From: Streptomyces sp. CB00316
GTDB lineage: Bacteria; Actinomycetota; Actinomycetes; Streptomycetales; Streptomycetaceae
Assembly (NCBI RefSeq): GCF_001905595.1
Contig: NZ_LIXI01000010.1
Coordinates: 62,001-126,000 of the forward strand
DNA: 64,000 nt
Direction of reading: 5' to 3'
Part shown: piece after piece, positions 16,281 to 25,156 of the stretch
How the letters are laid out: the number at the start of each line of letters is the position of its first letter
Numbering within the stretch: position 1 is the first letter of the stretch
Program-made: the position numbers and the translations under genes
Notes under the pieces: model-generated
The model's database searches: none
The model's input: only the letters and a program-made list of their open reading frames with translations
What the model was told of the DNA's origin: nothing

Positions 16281-17111
16281 ATGGGCGACGTACCCGTTCA
16301 TACGCTCAACGACTCCACCACCCTCCCGGCGGTGGGCCTCGGCACCTATCCGCTGGACGACGCGGAGGCGGAGGAGGCCGTCGCGGGAGCCCTGGAACTC
16401 GGATACCGGCTCATCGACACGGCCTTGAACTACGGCAACGAGGCCGGCACCGGCCGGGGCATCGCCCGCAGCGGCGTCCCGCGCGAGGAGATCCGCCTGA
16501 CCACCAAAGTGCCGGGGAGGCACCAGGGGTACGAGCAGACGCTGGCCTCGTTCGAGGAGTCGCGGGCCCGGCTGGGCGTCGAGTACGTGGACCTGTATCT
16601 GATCCACTGGCCGCTCCCCCACGTCGACAAGTACGTGGAGACCTGGAAGGCGATGATCAGGCTCCGCGAGGACGGACTCGTCCGCTCCATCGGTGTCTCC
16701 AACTTCACCGCCGCCCATCTGGAGCGGCTGGAGCGGGAGACGGGCGTGCTGCCGTCGGTGAACCAGATCGAGATGCACCCGCTGCTCCCCCAGGAGGAGT
16801 TGCGGGCGGTGCACGCGGCGAAGGGCGTCGTCACGGAGGCCTGGAGCCCGCTGGCCCGGGGCCGTGAGGTGCTGGAGGACCCCTCCACGGTGGCGATCGC
16901 CGAGGATCACGGGGTGACCCCGGGGCAGGTGGTGCTGCGGTGGCACACGCAGGTCGGTGCGGTACCGATCCCGAAGTCGGCGGATCGGGGGCGGCAGCGG
17001 GAGAACCTGGACCTGTTCGGGTTCGAACTGACGGCGCAGGAGCTGACCACGATCGCGTCGGGGCGGCAGCGGCGCTTCGGCGGCGACCCGGACACGCACG
17101 AGGAGTTCTGA
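16281..17111 (+). CDS. Aldo/keto reductase
   Basis: A 276-residue NADPH-dependent carbonyl reductase of the (beta/alpha)8 AKR family. The catalytic tetrad is visible: Asp in YRLIDTALNYGNE, Tyr in the same segment, Lys in IRLTTKVPG and His in DLYLIHWPLP. The family signatures GVSNFTAAHLERL and IPKSADRGRQRENLDLFGF (the phosphate-binding site for NADPH) are intact. AKR5-type enzymes such as 2,5-diketo-D-gluconate reductases share this layout, but the physiological substrate is uncertain. The gene stands alone, converging on the allantoicase gene. Confidence 0.92.
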   Translation: MGDVPVHTLNDSTTLPAVGLGTYPLDDAEAEEAVAGALELGYRLIDTALNYGNEAGTGRGIARSGVPREEIRLTTKVPGRHQGYEQTLASFEESRARLGVEYVDLYLIHWPLPHVDKYVETWKAMIRLREDGLVRSIGVSNFTAAHLERLERETGVLPSVNQIEMHPLLPQEELRAVHAAKGVVTEAWSPLARGREVLEDPSTVAIAEDHGVTPGQVVLRWHTQVGAVPIPKSADRGRQRENLDLFGFELTAQELTTIASGRQRRFGGDPDTHEEF

Positions 17112-17178
17112 GGCGCGGTGGACAGGCCGGTGCGCCGCCGCGGTCCCTCTGCGATCACGTTGGCACGCCGGCCTGAGG

Positions 17179-18300
17179 TCAGCCGCCCAGCTCCCGGTGA
17201 CGGGCCGCCAGTGCCGTCGCGCCCTCGTCCGTAAGGGATCCGTACAGCCGGAGCCGGGAGATCCCGCCGTCCGGGAAGATGTCGATCCGCACGTGGGTGG
17301 CGCGCACCGAACCGTCCAGCACGAAGCGGTGGTCGGTGTCGGGCTGGAGCCGGGTCCGGGGCAGGACCTCCGACCAGTCGCCGTCCTCGCCGTCCCGTAC
17401 CGAAAGGCTCGCCCAGCCCGCCGAGTTGCCCTTGAGGTAGGCGGTGTCGATCCCGACGGCCCGGATGTCGGACCGCGCGGCGAGGCGGTAGCGGATCCAG
17501 TCGTTGCCGCGGTCGCGCCGGCGGCGGGTCTCCCAGCCGTCGTCCATCTTGCGCGAGCGGCCCGGCTGGATGGTGTTGGTGGCCGGGGAGTAGAAGCGGT
17601 CGGAGGCGTCCTCGACCTGGCCGCCGTTCTCCAGCGCCGCGAGGTCGAACGTCCCCAGCGCGGTGAGCCAGGCGGGGTCCGGGGCGACCTCTCCGTACAC
17701 GCGCAGCCGGGCGATCCCGCCGTCCGGATGCTGGTTGATCCGCAGGTGGGTGAAGCGCTGCTCGGCGTCGACGGCGAAGCCGTTGGCCGCGTGGCCGCCG
17801 ACCGGGGTGCGCGGGACGAGGGTCGTCCACTTCACGTCGGCGGCGAGGAGGTCCTCGGGCGACGGGGAGCCGGGGAGCGAGACGGCCTCGACGGAGACGG
17901 CCTGGGGGTAGTTGCCCCGGAAGTGGGCGGTGTCCAGGACGATGCCCCGGATGACACCGGGGGCGCCGAGGCGGACGAGGGCCCAGTCGTGGTCGTCGGG
18001 GGTGGGGTGCGGTTCGGCGGCGCTCACCCCGCGGCGGCGGCGGGTCTCCCAGCCGTCCATGATCTTGCCCTTGTGGCCGAAGTGCTCCGGGTCGAAGACG
18101 GCGGGGCCGGGCTTCAGCAGGTTCTCGCGCTCGGCGAAGAACTCGTCGTTGGCGGCGATGACCCCGGCCCCGAGGCGCCGGTCGGCCAGGTCGACGAGGT
18201 GGGTGAAGGGGAAGGCGGCGGTGCGGTGGTCGGCGTACGGGTCGCCGCCCGCGTACGGGGCGGCGTCGCCGGTGAAGCTCGGTATCGCGGCGTCCGTCAT
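17179..18300 (-). CDS. alc: Allantoicase
   Basis: A 373-residue enzyme that hydrolyses allantoate to ureidoglycolate and urea. It is built of two similar jelly-roll repeats: each half contains a MDGWETRRRR motif followed by a D-H-D or N-D stretch (DGWETRRRRG near residue 80, DGWETRRRRDRGNDW near residue 250) and an LPRT motif (TLVPRTPVGG, VLPRTRLQPD), as in known allantoicases. It lies 64 nt downstream of allantoinase on the same strand, so the two steps are probably encoded in one transcript controlled from the palindrome at 19732. In Streptomyces the ureidoglycolate so formed is further cut to glyoxylate. Confidence 0.93.
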   Translation of the reverse strand: MTDAAIPSFTGDAAPYAGGDPYADHRTAAFPFTHLVDLADRRLGAGVIAANDEFFAERENLLKPGPAVFDPEHFGHKGKIMDGWETRRRRGVSAAEPHPTPDDHDWALVRLGAPGVIRGIVLDTAHFRGNYPQAVSVEAVSLPGSPSPEDLLAADVKWTTLVPRTPVGGHAANGFAVDAEQRFTHLRINQHPDGGIARLRVYGEVAPDPAWLTALGTFDLAALENGGQVEDASDRFYSPATNTIQPGRSRKMDDGWETRRRRDRGNDWIRYRLAARSDIRAVGIDTAYLKGNSAGWASLSVRDGEDGDWSEVLPRTRLQPDTDHRFVLDGSVRATHVRIDIFPDGGISRLRLYGSLTDEGATALAARHRELGG

Positions 18301-18364
18301 GGTGAGGGGTCCTTTCGGGGACGGTCGGTGGTCTCGTACGAGGGCGGGCGGCCCAGGGACGCGG

Positions 18365-19708
18365 TCAGTGGTCGCGTTCGAGGAGGCGGCCGGTGGGCTC
18401 GGCGAGGACGCCGTCGGCGGCGATGCGGACGCCGCGCAGCCAGCTGGAGCGGACCACGCCGTGCAGGGTCTTCCCGGCGTAGGCGGTGACCTGGTTGCGG
18501 TGGAAGAGCTCGGCGGGGTCGACGGTGAAGGTCGCCTCGGGGTCGAGGACCGCGAAGTCGGCGTCGCGTCCGGCCTCGATGGCGCCCTTGCGGCTCAGTC
18601 CGGCCAGCTCGGCCGGGCCGGCGGACATCCAGCGGGCGACGTCGTCCAGACAGTGGCCGCGCCTGCGGGCCTCGGTCCAGATGGCGGGCAGGCCGAGCTG
18701 GAGGGAGGAGATGCCGCCCCAGGCGGAGGCGAAGTCCGGGGTCTTGAGGTCGGTGGTGCAGGGCGAGTGGTCGGAGACGATCGCGTCGATCGTGCCGTCG
18801 GCGAGCCCGGCCCACAGGGCGTCCTGGTTGGCGGCCTCGCGGATCGGCGGGCAGCACTTGAACTCGGTGGCCCCGTCAGGGACTTCCTCGGCGGTGAGGG
18901 TGAGGAAGTGCGGACAGGACTCGACGGTGACCCGGACGCCCTCACGCTTGGCGTCGGCGATCAGCGGCAGGGCGTCGCTGGAGGAGAGGTGCAGCACGTG
19001 GACCCGGGCGTTCAGCCGCCTGGCGTGGGCGATGAGCCCCTCGATCGCGGTGTTCTCGGCGTCGCGGGGGCGGGAGGCAAGGAAGTCGGCGTAGGCGGGG
19101 CCGGGGCGCTGGGGGGCCTCGGCGAGGTGGTGCGGGTCCTCGGCGTGGACGATGAGCAGCCCGCCGAATCCGGCGATCTCCGCCAGGGAGCGGGCCAGCT
19201 GCTCCTGGTCCAGCTCGGGGAACTCCTCCACCCCGGAGGGCGAGAGGAAGCACTTGAAGCCGAAGACCCCGGCCTCGTACAGCGGGCGCAGGTCCTTCAC
19301 GTTGGAGGGGAGCGCACCGCCCCAGAAGCCCGTGTCGACGTGCGCCTTGGGGGCCGCGACCTGCTGCTTGATCCGCAGGTTCTCGACGGTGGTGGTCGGC
19401 GGGAGGGAGTTGAGCGGCATGTCCAGGAGCGTGGTGATGCCGCCGGCCGCCGCGGCGCGGGTGGCGGTCCAGAAGCCCTCCCACTCGGTGCGGCCGGGGT
19501 CGTTCACATGGACGTGGGTGTCGACAAGGCCGGGGAGCAGGACGTCGTCGCCGAAGTCCTCCAGGCGGGCGCCCGCCGGCATCTCGGTGTCGTACGGCAG
19601 GACCGCGTCGATGGTGCCGCCCGCGACGGCGACCGTCGCCGGGCGGGTGCCCTCGGGGGTGACGACGCGCGTCGAGCGCAGTACCAGGTTCACGTCCGGA
19701 CCGGACAC
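18365..19708 (-). CDS. allB: Allantoinase
   Basis: A 447-residue cyclic amidohydrolase that opens allantoin to allantoate. The GTG at 19708 is preferred because AAGGAGG lies 5 nt upstream. The dinuclear metal site is visible: VDTHVHVND (HxH), the Lys of GFKCFLSPSG that is usually carboxylated, LIVHAEDP and VHVLHLSSSD (the other His ligands) and VSDHSPC (Asp). The length is normal for bacterial AllB. It is first in the minus-strand unit allB-alc, divergent from the IclR regulator gene at 20058. The promoter contains a TTCAAC-N5-GTTGAA palindrome 24 nt upstream of the start, the likely AllR operator. Confidence 0.95.
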   Translation of the reverse strand: MSGPDVNLVLRSTRVVTPEGTRPATVAVAGGTIDAVLPYDTEMPAGARLEDFGDDVLLPGLVDTHVHVNDPGRTEWEGFWTATRAAAAGGITTLLDMPLNSLPPTTTVENLRIKQQVAAPKAHVDTGFWGGALPSNVKDLRPLYEAGVFGFKCFLSPSGVEEFPELDQEQLARSLAEIAGFGGLLIVHAEDPHHLAEAPQRPGPAYADFLASRPRDAENTAIEGLIAHARRLNARVHVLHLSSSDALPLIADAKREGVRVTVESCPHFLTLTAEEVPDGATEFKCCPPIREAANQDALWAGLADGTIDAIVSDHSPCTTDLKTPDFASAWGGISSLQLGLPAIWTEARRRGHCLDDVARWMSAGPAELAGLSRKGAIEAGRDADFAVLDPEATFTVDPAELFHRNQVTAYAGKTLHGVVRSSWLRGVRIAADGVLAEPTGRLLERDH

Positions 19709-19731
19709 CCGTGCCTCCTTCACTCCAGGAA

Positions 19732-19748
19732 TTCAACGAACTGTTGAA
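19732..19748. promoter_or_regulatory. AllR-type operator upstream of allB
   Basis: TTCAACGAACTGTTGAA is an inverted repeat with 6-bp arms and a 5-nt centre, 24 nt upstream of the allantoinase GTG and within the divergent allB/allR region. The same TCAAC-N5-(G/A)TTGA pattern is at 25842, 43525 and 46942, always before a purine or glyoxylate gene. The remaining 300 nt up to allR is AT-richer (19850-19890) and should hold the allR promoter; no gene is evident there. Confidence 0.75.
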
Positions 19749-20057
19749 ACTCCTGAGGGAGTCTTCTACTCGGGAATCACCCTCGTCAAGACCCACTTTC
19801 CTCCGAGAGGGCCCGAGGGGCCACCCCCCGTCGCCCGACTGGAGGTTTCCACAAAGTAAAAGTCATATTTCGGAGTGCGGAACGTAGTATGGGCCAGGAG
19901 AGGCGGCACCGAGCTGCCGCGCCGGCCGCCCCCACACTCTCGGCACCCGGACAAAACAGCCCCTGACCGGCACGGACGCCGACCGGACAGCTGTGGGCCG
20001 ATCGGGAAGCGCCCGGTAGGCTGCTGCCTTGCCTTCCGCTTCGAAAGGACCGTTGAC

Positions 20058-20855
20058 GTGCCGCCGTCCCACGCCAGCACAGCCGACTCCAAGCCCTCCG
20101 GTGCCAGCGGTGGGGTGCAGTCGCTCGAGCGCGCCTTCGACCTGCTGGAGCGGATGGCCGACGCCGGGGGCGAGGTCGGGCTGAGCGAGCTGTCCGCGAG
20201 CAGCGGCCTGCCCCTGCCGACCATCCACCGACTGATGCGCACGCTCGTCGTCTGCGGTTACGTACGCCAGCAGCCCAACCGCCGCTACGCGCTGGGCCCC
20301 CGCCTGATCCGCCTGGGCGAGTCCGCCTCCCGGCTGCTCGGCACCTGGGCCCGTCCCTACCTCCAGCGGCTGGTGGAGGAGACCGGCGAGACGGCGAACA
20401 TGGCGCTGCTGGACGGCGACGAGATCGTGTACGTCGCCCAGGTGCCGTCCAAGCACTCGATGCGGATGTTCACCGAGGTGGGCCGCCGGGTCCTCCCGCA
20501 CTCCACCGGGGTCGGCAAGGCGCTCCTCGCCGACACCCCGGCCGACGAGGTCCGCGCGCTGCTCGCCCGCACCGGTATGCCGGCCGCGACCGAGAAGACG
20601 ATCACCACGCCCGAGGGCTTCCTCGACGCGCTGGAGCAGGTGCGCCGGGCGGGGTACGCGGTGGACGACAACGAGCAGGAGATCGGGGTCCGCTGCCTGG
20701 CGGTCTCCGTGCCGAACTCCCCCACCTCGGCCGCCATCTCCATCTCGGGCCCGGCGGGCCGGGTGACGGAGAGCGCGACGGAGCGGATCGTGCCGATCCT
20801 CCAGCAGGTCGCGGGCGAGCTGTCGGACGCGCTGGCGAGCAACGGGGCGAACTGA
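20058..20855 (+). CDS. allR: IclR family transcriptional regulator, AllR-like
   Basis: A 265-residue regulator. The GTG at 20058 follows a GAAAGGAC element. The N-terminal winged helix has VQSLERAFDLLERMADAGGE and SELSASSGLPLPTIHRLMRT; the C-terminal IclR effector domain includes LPHSTGVGKALLAD and DDNEQEIGVRCLAVSVPN. It is divergent from allB, and its assignment as AllR rests on this position and on the shared palindromes before allB, aceB, uraD and catalase. In Streptomyces coelicolor an IclR protein at the equivalent place is known to repress allantoin genes and to respond to pathway intermediates; I infer the same here. Confidence 0.88.
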   Translation: MPPSHASTADSKPSGASGGVQSLERAFDLLERMADAGGEVGLSELSASSGLPLPTIHRLMRTLVVCGYVRQQPNRRYALGPRLIRLGESASRLLGTWARPYLQRLVEETGETANMALLDGDEIVYVAQVPSKHSMRMFTEVGRRVLPHSTGVGKALLADTPADEVRALLARTGMPAATEKTITTPEGFLDALEQVRRAGYAVDDNEQEIGVRCLAVSVPNSPTSAAISISGPAGRVTESATERIVPILQQVAGELSDALASNGAN

Positions 20856-20866
20856 CCTCCGGGGGT

Positions 20867-21547
20867 TCAGACCTGCGCCGGTACGGTCAGCCGCCCGTCG
20901 TCCATCGTCACCGTGCGGTCCATCCGGTCCAGGTGGGCCAGGTCGTGCGTGACCAGCACCGTGGCCGTGGCGCGCTCCCGCGTCAGGGTGACCAGCAGGT
21001 GCAGCACCGCCGCTCCGCGCTCATGGTCGAGCGCGCTGGTCGGCTCGTCGACGAGGAGCACCTCAGGCTCGTTCATCAGGGCGCGGGCGATGTTGATCCG
21101 CTGGCGCTGACCGCCCGACAGCTGGTGCGGCCGCCGGTCCGCCTGCTCCGCCAGACCCACCGCGTCCAGCAGCTCCAGCGCCCGGCGGCGGGCTCCCCCG
21201 GCCCGCCCGCCCGACAGGTGGGCCATCACCTGGAGCTGCTCGGCGGCGGTGAGCGAGGACAGCAGGTTCGGGTGCTGGAACACGATCCCGATGTGCTCCC
21301 TGCGCAGGGCCGCCCGCGCCGCCGGAGTGAGCGGCCCCGTCCTCGTACCGGCCACGACGACCTCGCCGGAGTCCGGGGTGACCAGCGTCGCGGCGGCGGC
21401 CAGCAGGCTGGACTTGCCCGACCCTGACGGCCCGACGACGGCGGTGAGCGTGCCCGCCGGAACCTCCAGCGAGACCCGGTCCAGGGCGGTGAGCCGCCCG
21501 TCGCCGTCCGGGTACGTGAGGGTCACATCGGTGAGGGTGAGCGTCAT
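20867..21547 (-). CDS. ABC transporter ATP-binding protein (MacB/LolD type)
   Basis: A 226-residue nucleotide-binding subunit. Walker A is GPSGSGKSSLL, the Q-loop is in IGIVFQHPNLLSSL, the signature is LSGGQRQRINIARAL, Walker B is VLLVDEPTSALD and the H-loop is LVTHDLAHL. The 4-nt overlap of its start with the stop of the upstream FtsX-type permease gene (ATGA at 21544) shows translational coupling. This pairing is typical of exporters of peptides or lipoproteins and of antibiotic-resistance pumps sensed by an adjacent two-component system, which is present divergently at 22737-24628. Confidence 0.95.
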   Translation of the reverse strand: MTLTLTDVTLTYPDGDGRLTALDRVSLEVPAGTLTAVVGPSGSGKSSLLAAAATLVTPDSGEVVVAGTRTGPLTPAARAALRREHIGIVFQHPNLLSSLTAAEQLQVMAHLSGGRAGGARRRALELLDAVGLAEQADRRPHQLSGGQRQRINIARALMNEPEVLLVDEPTSALDHERGAAVLHLLVTLTRERATATVLVTHDLAHLDRMDRTVTMDDGRLTVPAQV

Positions 21548-22626
21548 CGGGCACTCCCGAGTGCGGTGAGGGGGTCGACGGCGGTGATCCGCCGGATGGA
21601 CAGGGCGGCCCCGAGGGCACCGAGGACGATCATGATCGCGGCGGGGATCAGGACGGTCGCCGCGACCAGCACGAACGGCACCGGCCCCCCGCCGATCAGG
21701 ACCCCGGCCCCGGCGGCGAGCGCCGTCCCGAGCCCCGTACCGAGGACGAGCATCACCACGGCCTGCCCGAGTGCGTCGCGCAGGAGATACGGCGTGGAGG
21801 CGCCGAGCGCCTTCAGTACGGCGACATCGGCGCTGCGCTGGATGGTCCAGACGGTGAAGAAGGCGCCGATGACGAGGGCGGAGATGGCGAAGAGAAAGCC
21901 GCGCATGAGTTGCAGCGAGCCGTTCTCGGCCTGGTAGGAGCCGATCGCGGTGAGGGAGTCGTCGAGGGAGAGCGTGCGGGTCTCCGCGGCCTCGTCCCCG
22001 GCCGCCAGGTCGGCGCCGTCGGTGGTGGTCAGGGCGATGACGGTCGCCTGTTCGGCGGGGCCCGCGCCGTCGTGGCCGATCTGCTGCCAGTCGTCGAGGG
22101 TGGTCCAGACGACGGGCGTGTGGCTGTAGGAGGCGTCTTCGGCGACGGCGGCGACCTCCCGCTCGGCCCGGCCGAGCGCGATCCTGTCGCCGGGGGCCGC
22201 GCCGAGCTCCTCGGCCGCCTTCCCGGAGAGCACGACACGTCCCGGGCCGATGCCTTCCGGCGCCAGCGTGCCGTCCGGTTCGACGCCGAAGGCCGACACC
22301 GGGGCCGTACGGTCGCCGGGGGCGGTGGCGTTCAGGGTGCGGATGCCCAACGGCTGGGCGGCCTCGACCCCGGGGCGATCGGCCCAGGCCCGCCAGTCGT
22401 CCTCGCGGACGGTCGAGTTGGTGAAGGACACCGACTGGTCACCGCGCGGGGCGGCGAAGGCCAGGTGGTCGGCGTCCAGGCCGGTGACGGCCGAGACGTT
22501 CTCCCGGGCCAGGCCGGCCGTGAGGCCGGACAGCAGGCCCACGAGCAGCGTGATCAGGACCACGACCGACCCCATGAGCGCGAACCGGCCCTTGGCGAAC
22601 CGAAGGTCTCTCCATGCGACGAACAT
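21544..22626 (-). CDS. FtsX-like ABC transporter permease
   Basis: A 360-residue permease. One N-terminal membrane helix (GSVVVLITLLVGLLSGLTAG) is followed by a large extracytoplasmic MacB-like domain (residues about 45-230) and a C-terminal FtsX domain with three helices, including GFLFAISALVIGAFFTVWTI and PAAIMIVLGALGAALSI. It has only one set of four helices, so two copies would assemble with the ATPase. The gene is divergent from the kinase gene; the 110-nt space between them must contain both promoters. Confidence 0.92.
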   Translation of the reverse strand: MFVAWRDLRFAKGRFALMGSVVVLITLLVGLLSGLTAGLARENVSAVTGLDADHLAFAAPRGDQSVSFTNSTVREDDWRAWADRPGVEAAQPLGIRTLNATAPGDRTAPVSAFGVEPDGTLAPEGIGPGRVVLSGKAAEELGAAPGDRIALGRAEREVAAVAEDASYSHTPVVWTTLDDWQQIGHDGAGPAEQATVIALTTTDGADLAAGDEAAETRTLSLDDSLTAIGSYQAENGSLQLMRGFLFAISALVIGAFFTVWTIQRSADVAVLKALGASTPYLLRDALGQAVVMLVLGTGLGTALAAGAGVLIGGGPVPFVLVAATVLIPAAIMIVLGALGAALSIRRITAVDPLTALGSAR

Positions 22627-22736
22627 GGATCCATCGTCGGTGGTTCGGGGCGGGGAAACATCGCGCGGGGGACGGTCCCCGGATCAACCTTTCGATTGAC
22701 CGGCCGAGCGGGGACCGCCGCTACGCTGGACGGACC

Positions 22737-23987
22737 ATGGATTCGCGTTCGCACACCCACGTCACCGCTGCCCTGCGGCTCTGTCTGCACGCGCTGCTGA
22801 CGGGCCTGCTGGCCCTGGTGGCGGTGCGCGCGGTGGGCGAGGGCGCGCCGCACGCGGGGGCGGTGGTGGCGCTGACGCTGGTGACGGCGGGGGCGTACGC
22901 GGCGGGGGCGCTGGCGGGGACCGGGGCCCTCGCCGCCTCCGTACGGCAAGGGGCGCTCGCCGCGTCCGTGCGCCCCGGCACAAAGGCCGCCGCCACCTGG
23001 CTCGCCGCGCTGGGGACCCTCTGGCTGGCGCTGCTCGCCCTCTCCCCCGATGCCCTGTGGGTCGCCTTCCCGCTCTACTTCCTCCAGCTGCACCTGCTGC
23101 CGACGCGCTGGGGCGTGCCCGCCGTCGCCGTCACCGCGGTGGCCGCGATCACCAGCTTCGTCGCGCACCGGCAGGAGATCGCCCCGGGCGCGTTCATCGG
23201 CCCGCTGCTCGGCGCGGCCGTCGCCATCGCCACGGTCCTCGGGTACGACGCGCTGTTCCGGGAGAGCGAGCGGCGCCGGGAGCTGATCGTGGAGCTGGTC
23301 GCCACCCGGGCGGAGCTGGCCGAGGCGGAGCGTACGGCGGGCACCCTCGCCGAGCGCGAACGGCTCGCCCGGGAGATCCACGACACGCTCGCCCAGGGCC
23401 TGTCCAGCATCCAGCTCCTGCTGCGCGCGGCCGAGCGCACGCTGCCCGAGGACGCGCCCGCCGCCGCGCACGTCCGCGCCGCCCGGGAGGCCGCGCAGGC
23501 CAACCTGGCCGAGGCGCGTTCCTTCGTACGGGCGCTGACGCCGCCGGACCTGGAGCACGGTTCGCTGGCGGCCGCGCTGGAGCGGCTCTGCGCCCGGACG
23601 ACCGGGCCGGACCTCAGCGTACGGTTCGCGGTCAGCGGTACGCCGGTGGAGCTGCCGACCCCGTACGAGGTGGCGCTGCTGCGGACCGCCCAGTCGGCGC
23701 TGGCCAACACGGTGCGCCATGCGCGGGCGGGCCGGGCGGAGATCACGCTGAGCTTCATGGACACCTCCGTGGCGCTGGACGTGGTGGACGACGGGCGCGG
23801 CTTCGACCCCTCGGGCGCGCCGGTCGACGAGCGCGGCGACGGCGGCTTCGGGCTGCCCGCGATGCGGTCGCGGGCGGCCACGCTGGGCGGCACGCTGAGC
23901 GTGGAGTCGGCGCCGGGCCAGGGCACGGCGCTGGCGGTCACCCTGCCGCTGGCAGGCCGCCCTCGGGACCGGGAGCGCGCCGCATGA
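22737..23987 (+). CDS. Two-component sensor histidine kinase
   Basis: A 416-residue membrane kinase. Hydrophobic segments fill residues about 15-155 (for example LTGLLALVAVRAVGEGA and LWLALLALSPDALWVAFPL). The phospho-acceptor helix is ERERLAREIHDTLAQGLSSI (HisKA_3), followed by the ATPase domain with ANTVRHARAGRAEITL and GFGLPAMRSRAATLGGTL. Its stop overlaps the start of the response regulator (ATGA at 23984). Placed divergently from the ABC transporter genes, it probably senses a compound exported by that pump, as in other such pairs. Confidence 0.93.
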   Translation: MDSRSHTHVTAALRLCLHALLTGLLALVAVRAVGEGAPHAGAVVALTLVTAGAYAAGALAGTGALAASVRQGALAASVRPGTKAAATWLAALGTLWLALLALSPDALWVAFPLYFLQLHLLPTRWGVPAVAVTAVAAITSFVAHRQEIAPGAFIGPLLGAAVAIATVLGYDALFRESERRRELIVELVATRAELAEAERTAGTLAERERLAREIHDTLAQGLSSIQLLLRAAERTLPEDAPAAAHVRAAREAAQANLAEARSFVRALTPPDLEHGSLAAALERLCARTTGPDLSVRFAVSGTPVELPTPYEVALLRTAQSALANTVRHARAGRAEITLSFMDTSVALDVVDDGRGFDPSGAPVDERGDGGFGLPAMRSRAATLGGTLSVESAPGQGTALAVTLPLAGRPRDRERAA

Positions 23988-24628
23988 GCGAGGAGAGCAC
24001 CATCCGGCTGCTGCTCGCCGACGACCACCCCGTCGTACGGGCGGGGCTCCGCGCGGTCCTGGACACCGAGCCGGACTTCCGCGTCGCGGGCGAGGCGGCC
24101 ACCGCCGAGGAGGCCGTGGCGCTGACGGCGGCGGGCGGCTTCGACGTCGTCCTCATGGACCTCCAGTTCGGCCCGGGCCCGGGGATGCACGGCTCCGAGG
24201 CCACGGCGGCGATCACCGCCGTCGCCGACGGCCCCCGCGTCCTGGTCCTCACCACGTACGACTCCGACGCCGACATCCTGGCGGCCGTCGAGGCGGGCGC
24301 GAGCGGCTATCTGCTGAAGGACGCGCCCCCGCAGGAGCTGGCGGCGGCGGTGCGCACGGCGGCGGCGGGCCGCTCCGCGCTCGCCCCTTCGGTGGCCCAC
24401 CGGCTGATGGACCGGATGCGCACACCCGCCGAGGCGCTGACGCGGCGGGAGCTGGAGGTGCTGCAACTGGTCGGGGAGGGGCTGTCCAACCTCCAGATCA
24501 GCAAGAAGCTCTTCCTGAGCCAGGCCACGGTCAAGTCCCACCTGGTGCACATCTACGCGAAGCTGGGCGTGGACTCCCGTACGTCGGCGGTCGCGGCGGC
24601 GACGGCCCGCCGGCTGATCCGCCGCTGA
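23984..24628 (+). CDS. NarL/LuxR family response regulator
   Basis: A 214-residue regulator. Receiver features: RLLLADDHPVVRAGLRAVLD, the phospho-acceptor Asp in FDVVLMDLQFGPG, LVLTTYDSDADIL and YLLKDAPPQEL. The LuxR helix-turn-helix is LTRRELEVLQLVGEGLSNLQ followed by LFLSQATVKSHLVHIYAKLG. It is translationally coupled to the preceding kinase gene. The probable target is the divergent ABC transporter promoter at 22627-22736. Confidence 0.94.
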   Translation: MSEESTIRLLLADDHPVVRAGLRAVLDTEPDFRVAGEAATAEEAVALTAAGGFDVVLMDLQFGPGPGMHGSEATAAITAVADGPRVLVLTTYDSDADILAAVEAGASGYLLKDAPPQELAAAVRTAAAGRSALAPSVAHRLMDRMRTPAEALTRRELEVLQLVGEGLSNLQISKKLFLSQATVKSHLVHIYAKLGVDSRTSAVAAATARRLIRR

Positions 24629-24633
24629 GTCGA

Positions 24634-24648
24634 CCGGGCGACGCCCGG
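24634..24648. terminator. Small hairpin between convergent genes
   Basis: CCGGGC-GAC-GCCCGG gives a 6-bp stem directly after the response regulator stop and just before the stop of the convergent DUF5955 gene. It may act as a weak bidirectional terminator. No U-tract follows, as is usual for high-GC actinomycetes. Confidence 0.4.
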
Positions 24649-24650
24649 CC

Positions 24651-24965
24651 TCACCCGCGCGGCGGCTCCCCGAAGAGGTCCACCGCGTTGCGCACGTCGC
24701 GCAGTGCGGCGGCGAGTGCGCTGACCGAGCCGACCGACCCCGCGATCAGCAGCAGCGAGCTGCGCATGCGCGGGATCTCCGGGACCCCGCCGACCGCCAT
24801 GGCATCGAGTGCCGCGAGCTCTTCCTCGGCGATGGGCCGGTCCGGGAACTCGAAGGACAGTGAGGCCAGCTCTCGGCGGAGCCGGGAGACGGCTATGCGC
24901 AGCTCCGCCACCCTCGGGTCCTCGCCGCTGCCGGTGACCCGCTTCTGCCCCACGCTTCGCAACAC
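24651..24965 (-). CDS. DUF5955 family protein
   Basis: A small soluble protein of 104 residues when started at the GTG at 24965, which has GGGGGAG close upstream. A charged N-terminus (RVTGSGEDPRVAELRIAVS) leads to a region of predicted helices (RLRRELASLSFEFPDRPIAE), and the C-terminal half has SSLLLIAGSVGSVSALAAAL before RDVRNAVDLFGEP. The pattern matches the Streptomyces DUF5955 family as I remember it. No catalytic motif is visible and the function is unknown. It is convergent with the response regulator. Confidence 0.75.
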   Translation of the reverse strand: MLRSVGQKRVTGSGEDPRVAELRIAVSRLRRELASLSFEFPDRPIAEEELAALDAMAVGGVPEIPRMRSSLLLIAGSVGSVSALAAALRDVRNAVDLFGEPPRG

Positions 24966-25156
24966 AGCACTCCCCCTCACACGTCCTTGTGCCGGTGTGG
25001 CCCCCCAGCCCCGGGACGGTGGCCAAGTACCGGGGTTCGCCCGCAAGTTAACGCCATGACAGGCTGTGTGCGCCACTCCACGGACAGAAATCAGGGTGAC
25101 CCCTGAGAGTGACATGCGTGTCGCGTGTGCGAACGGCTCGGTGGTATCCAGGGCTC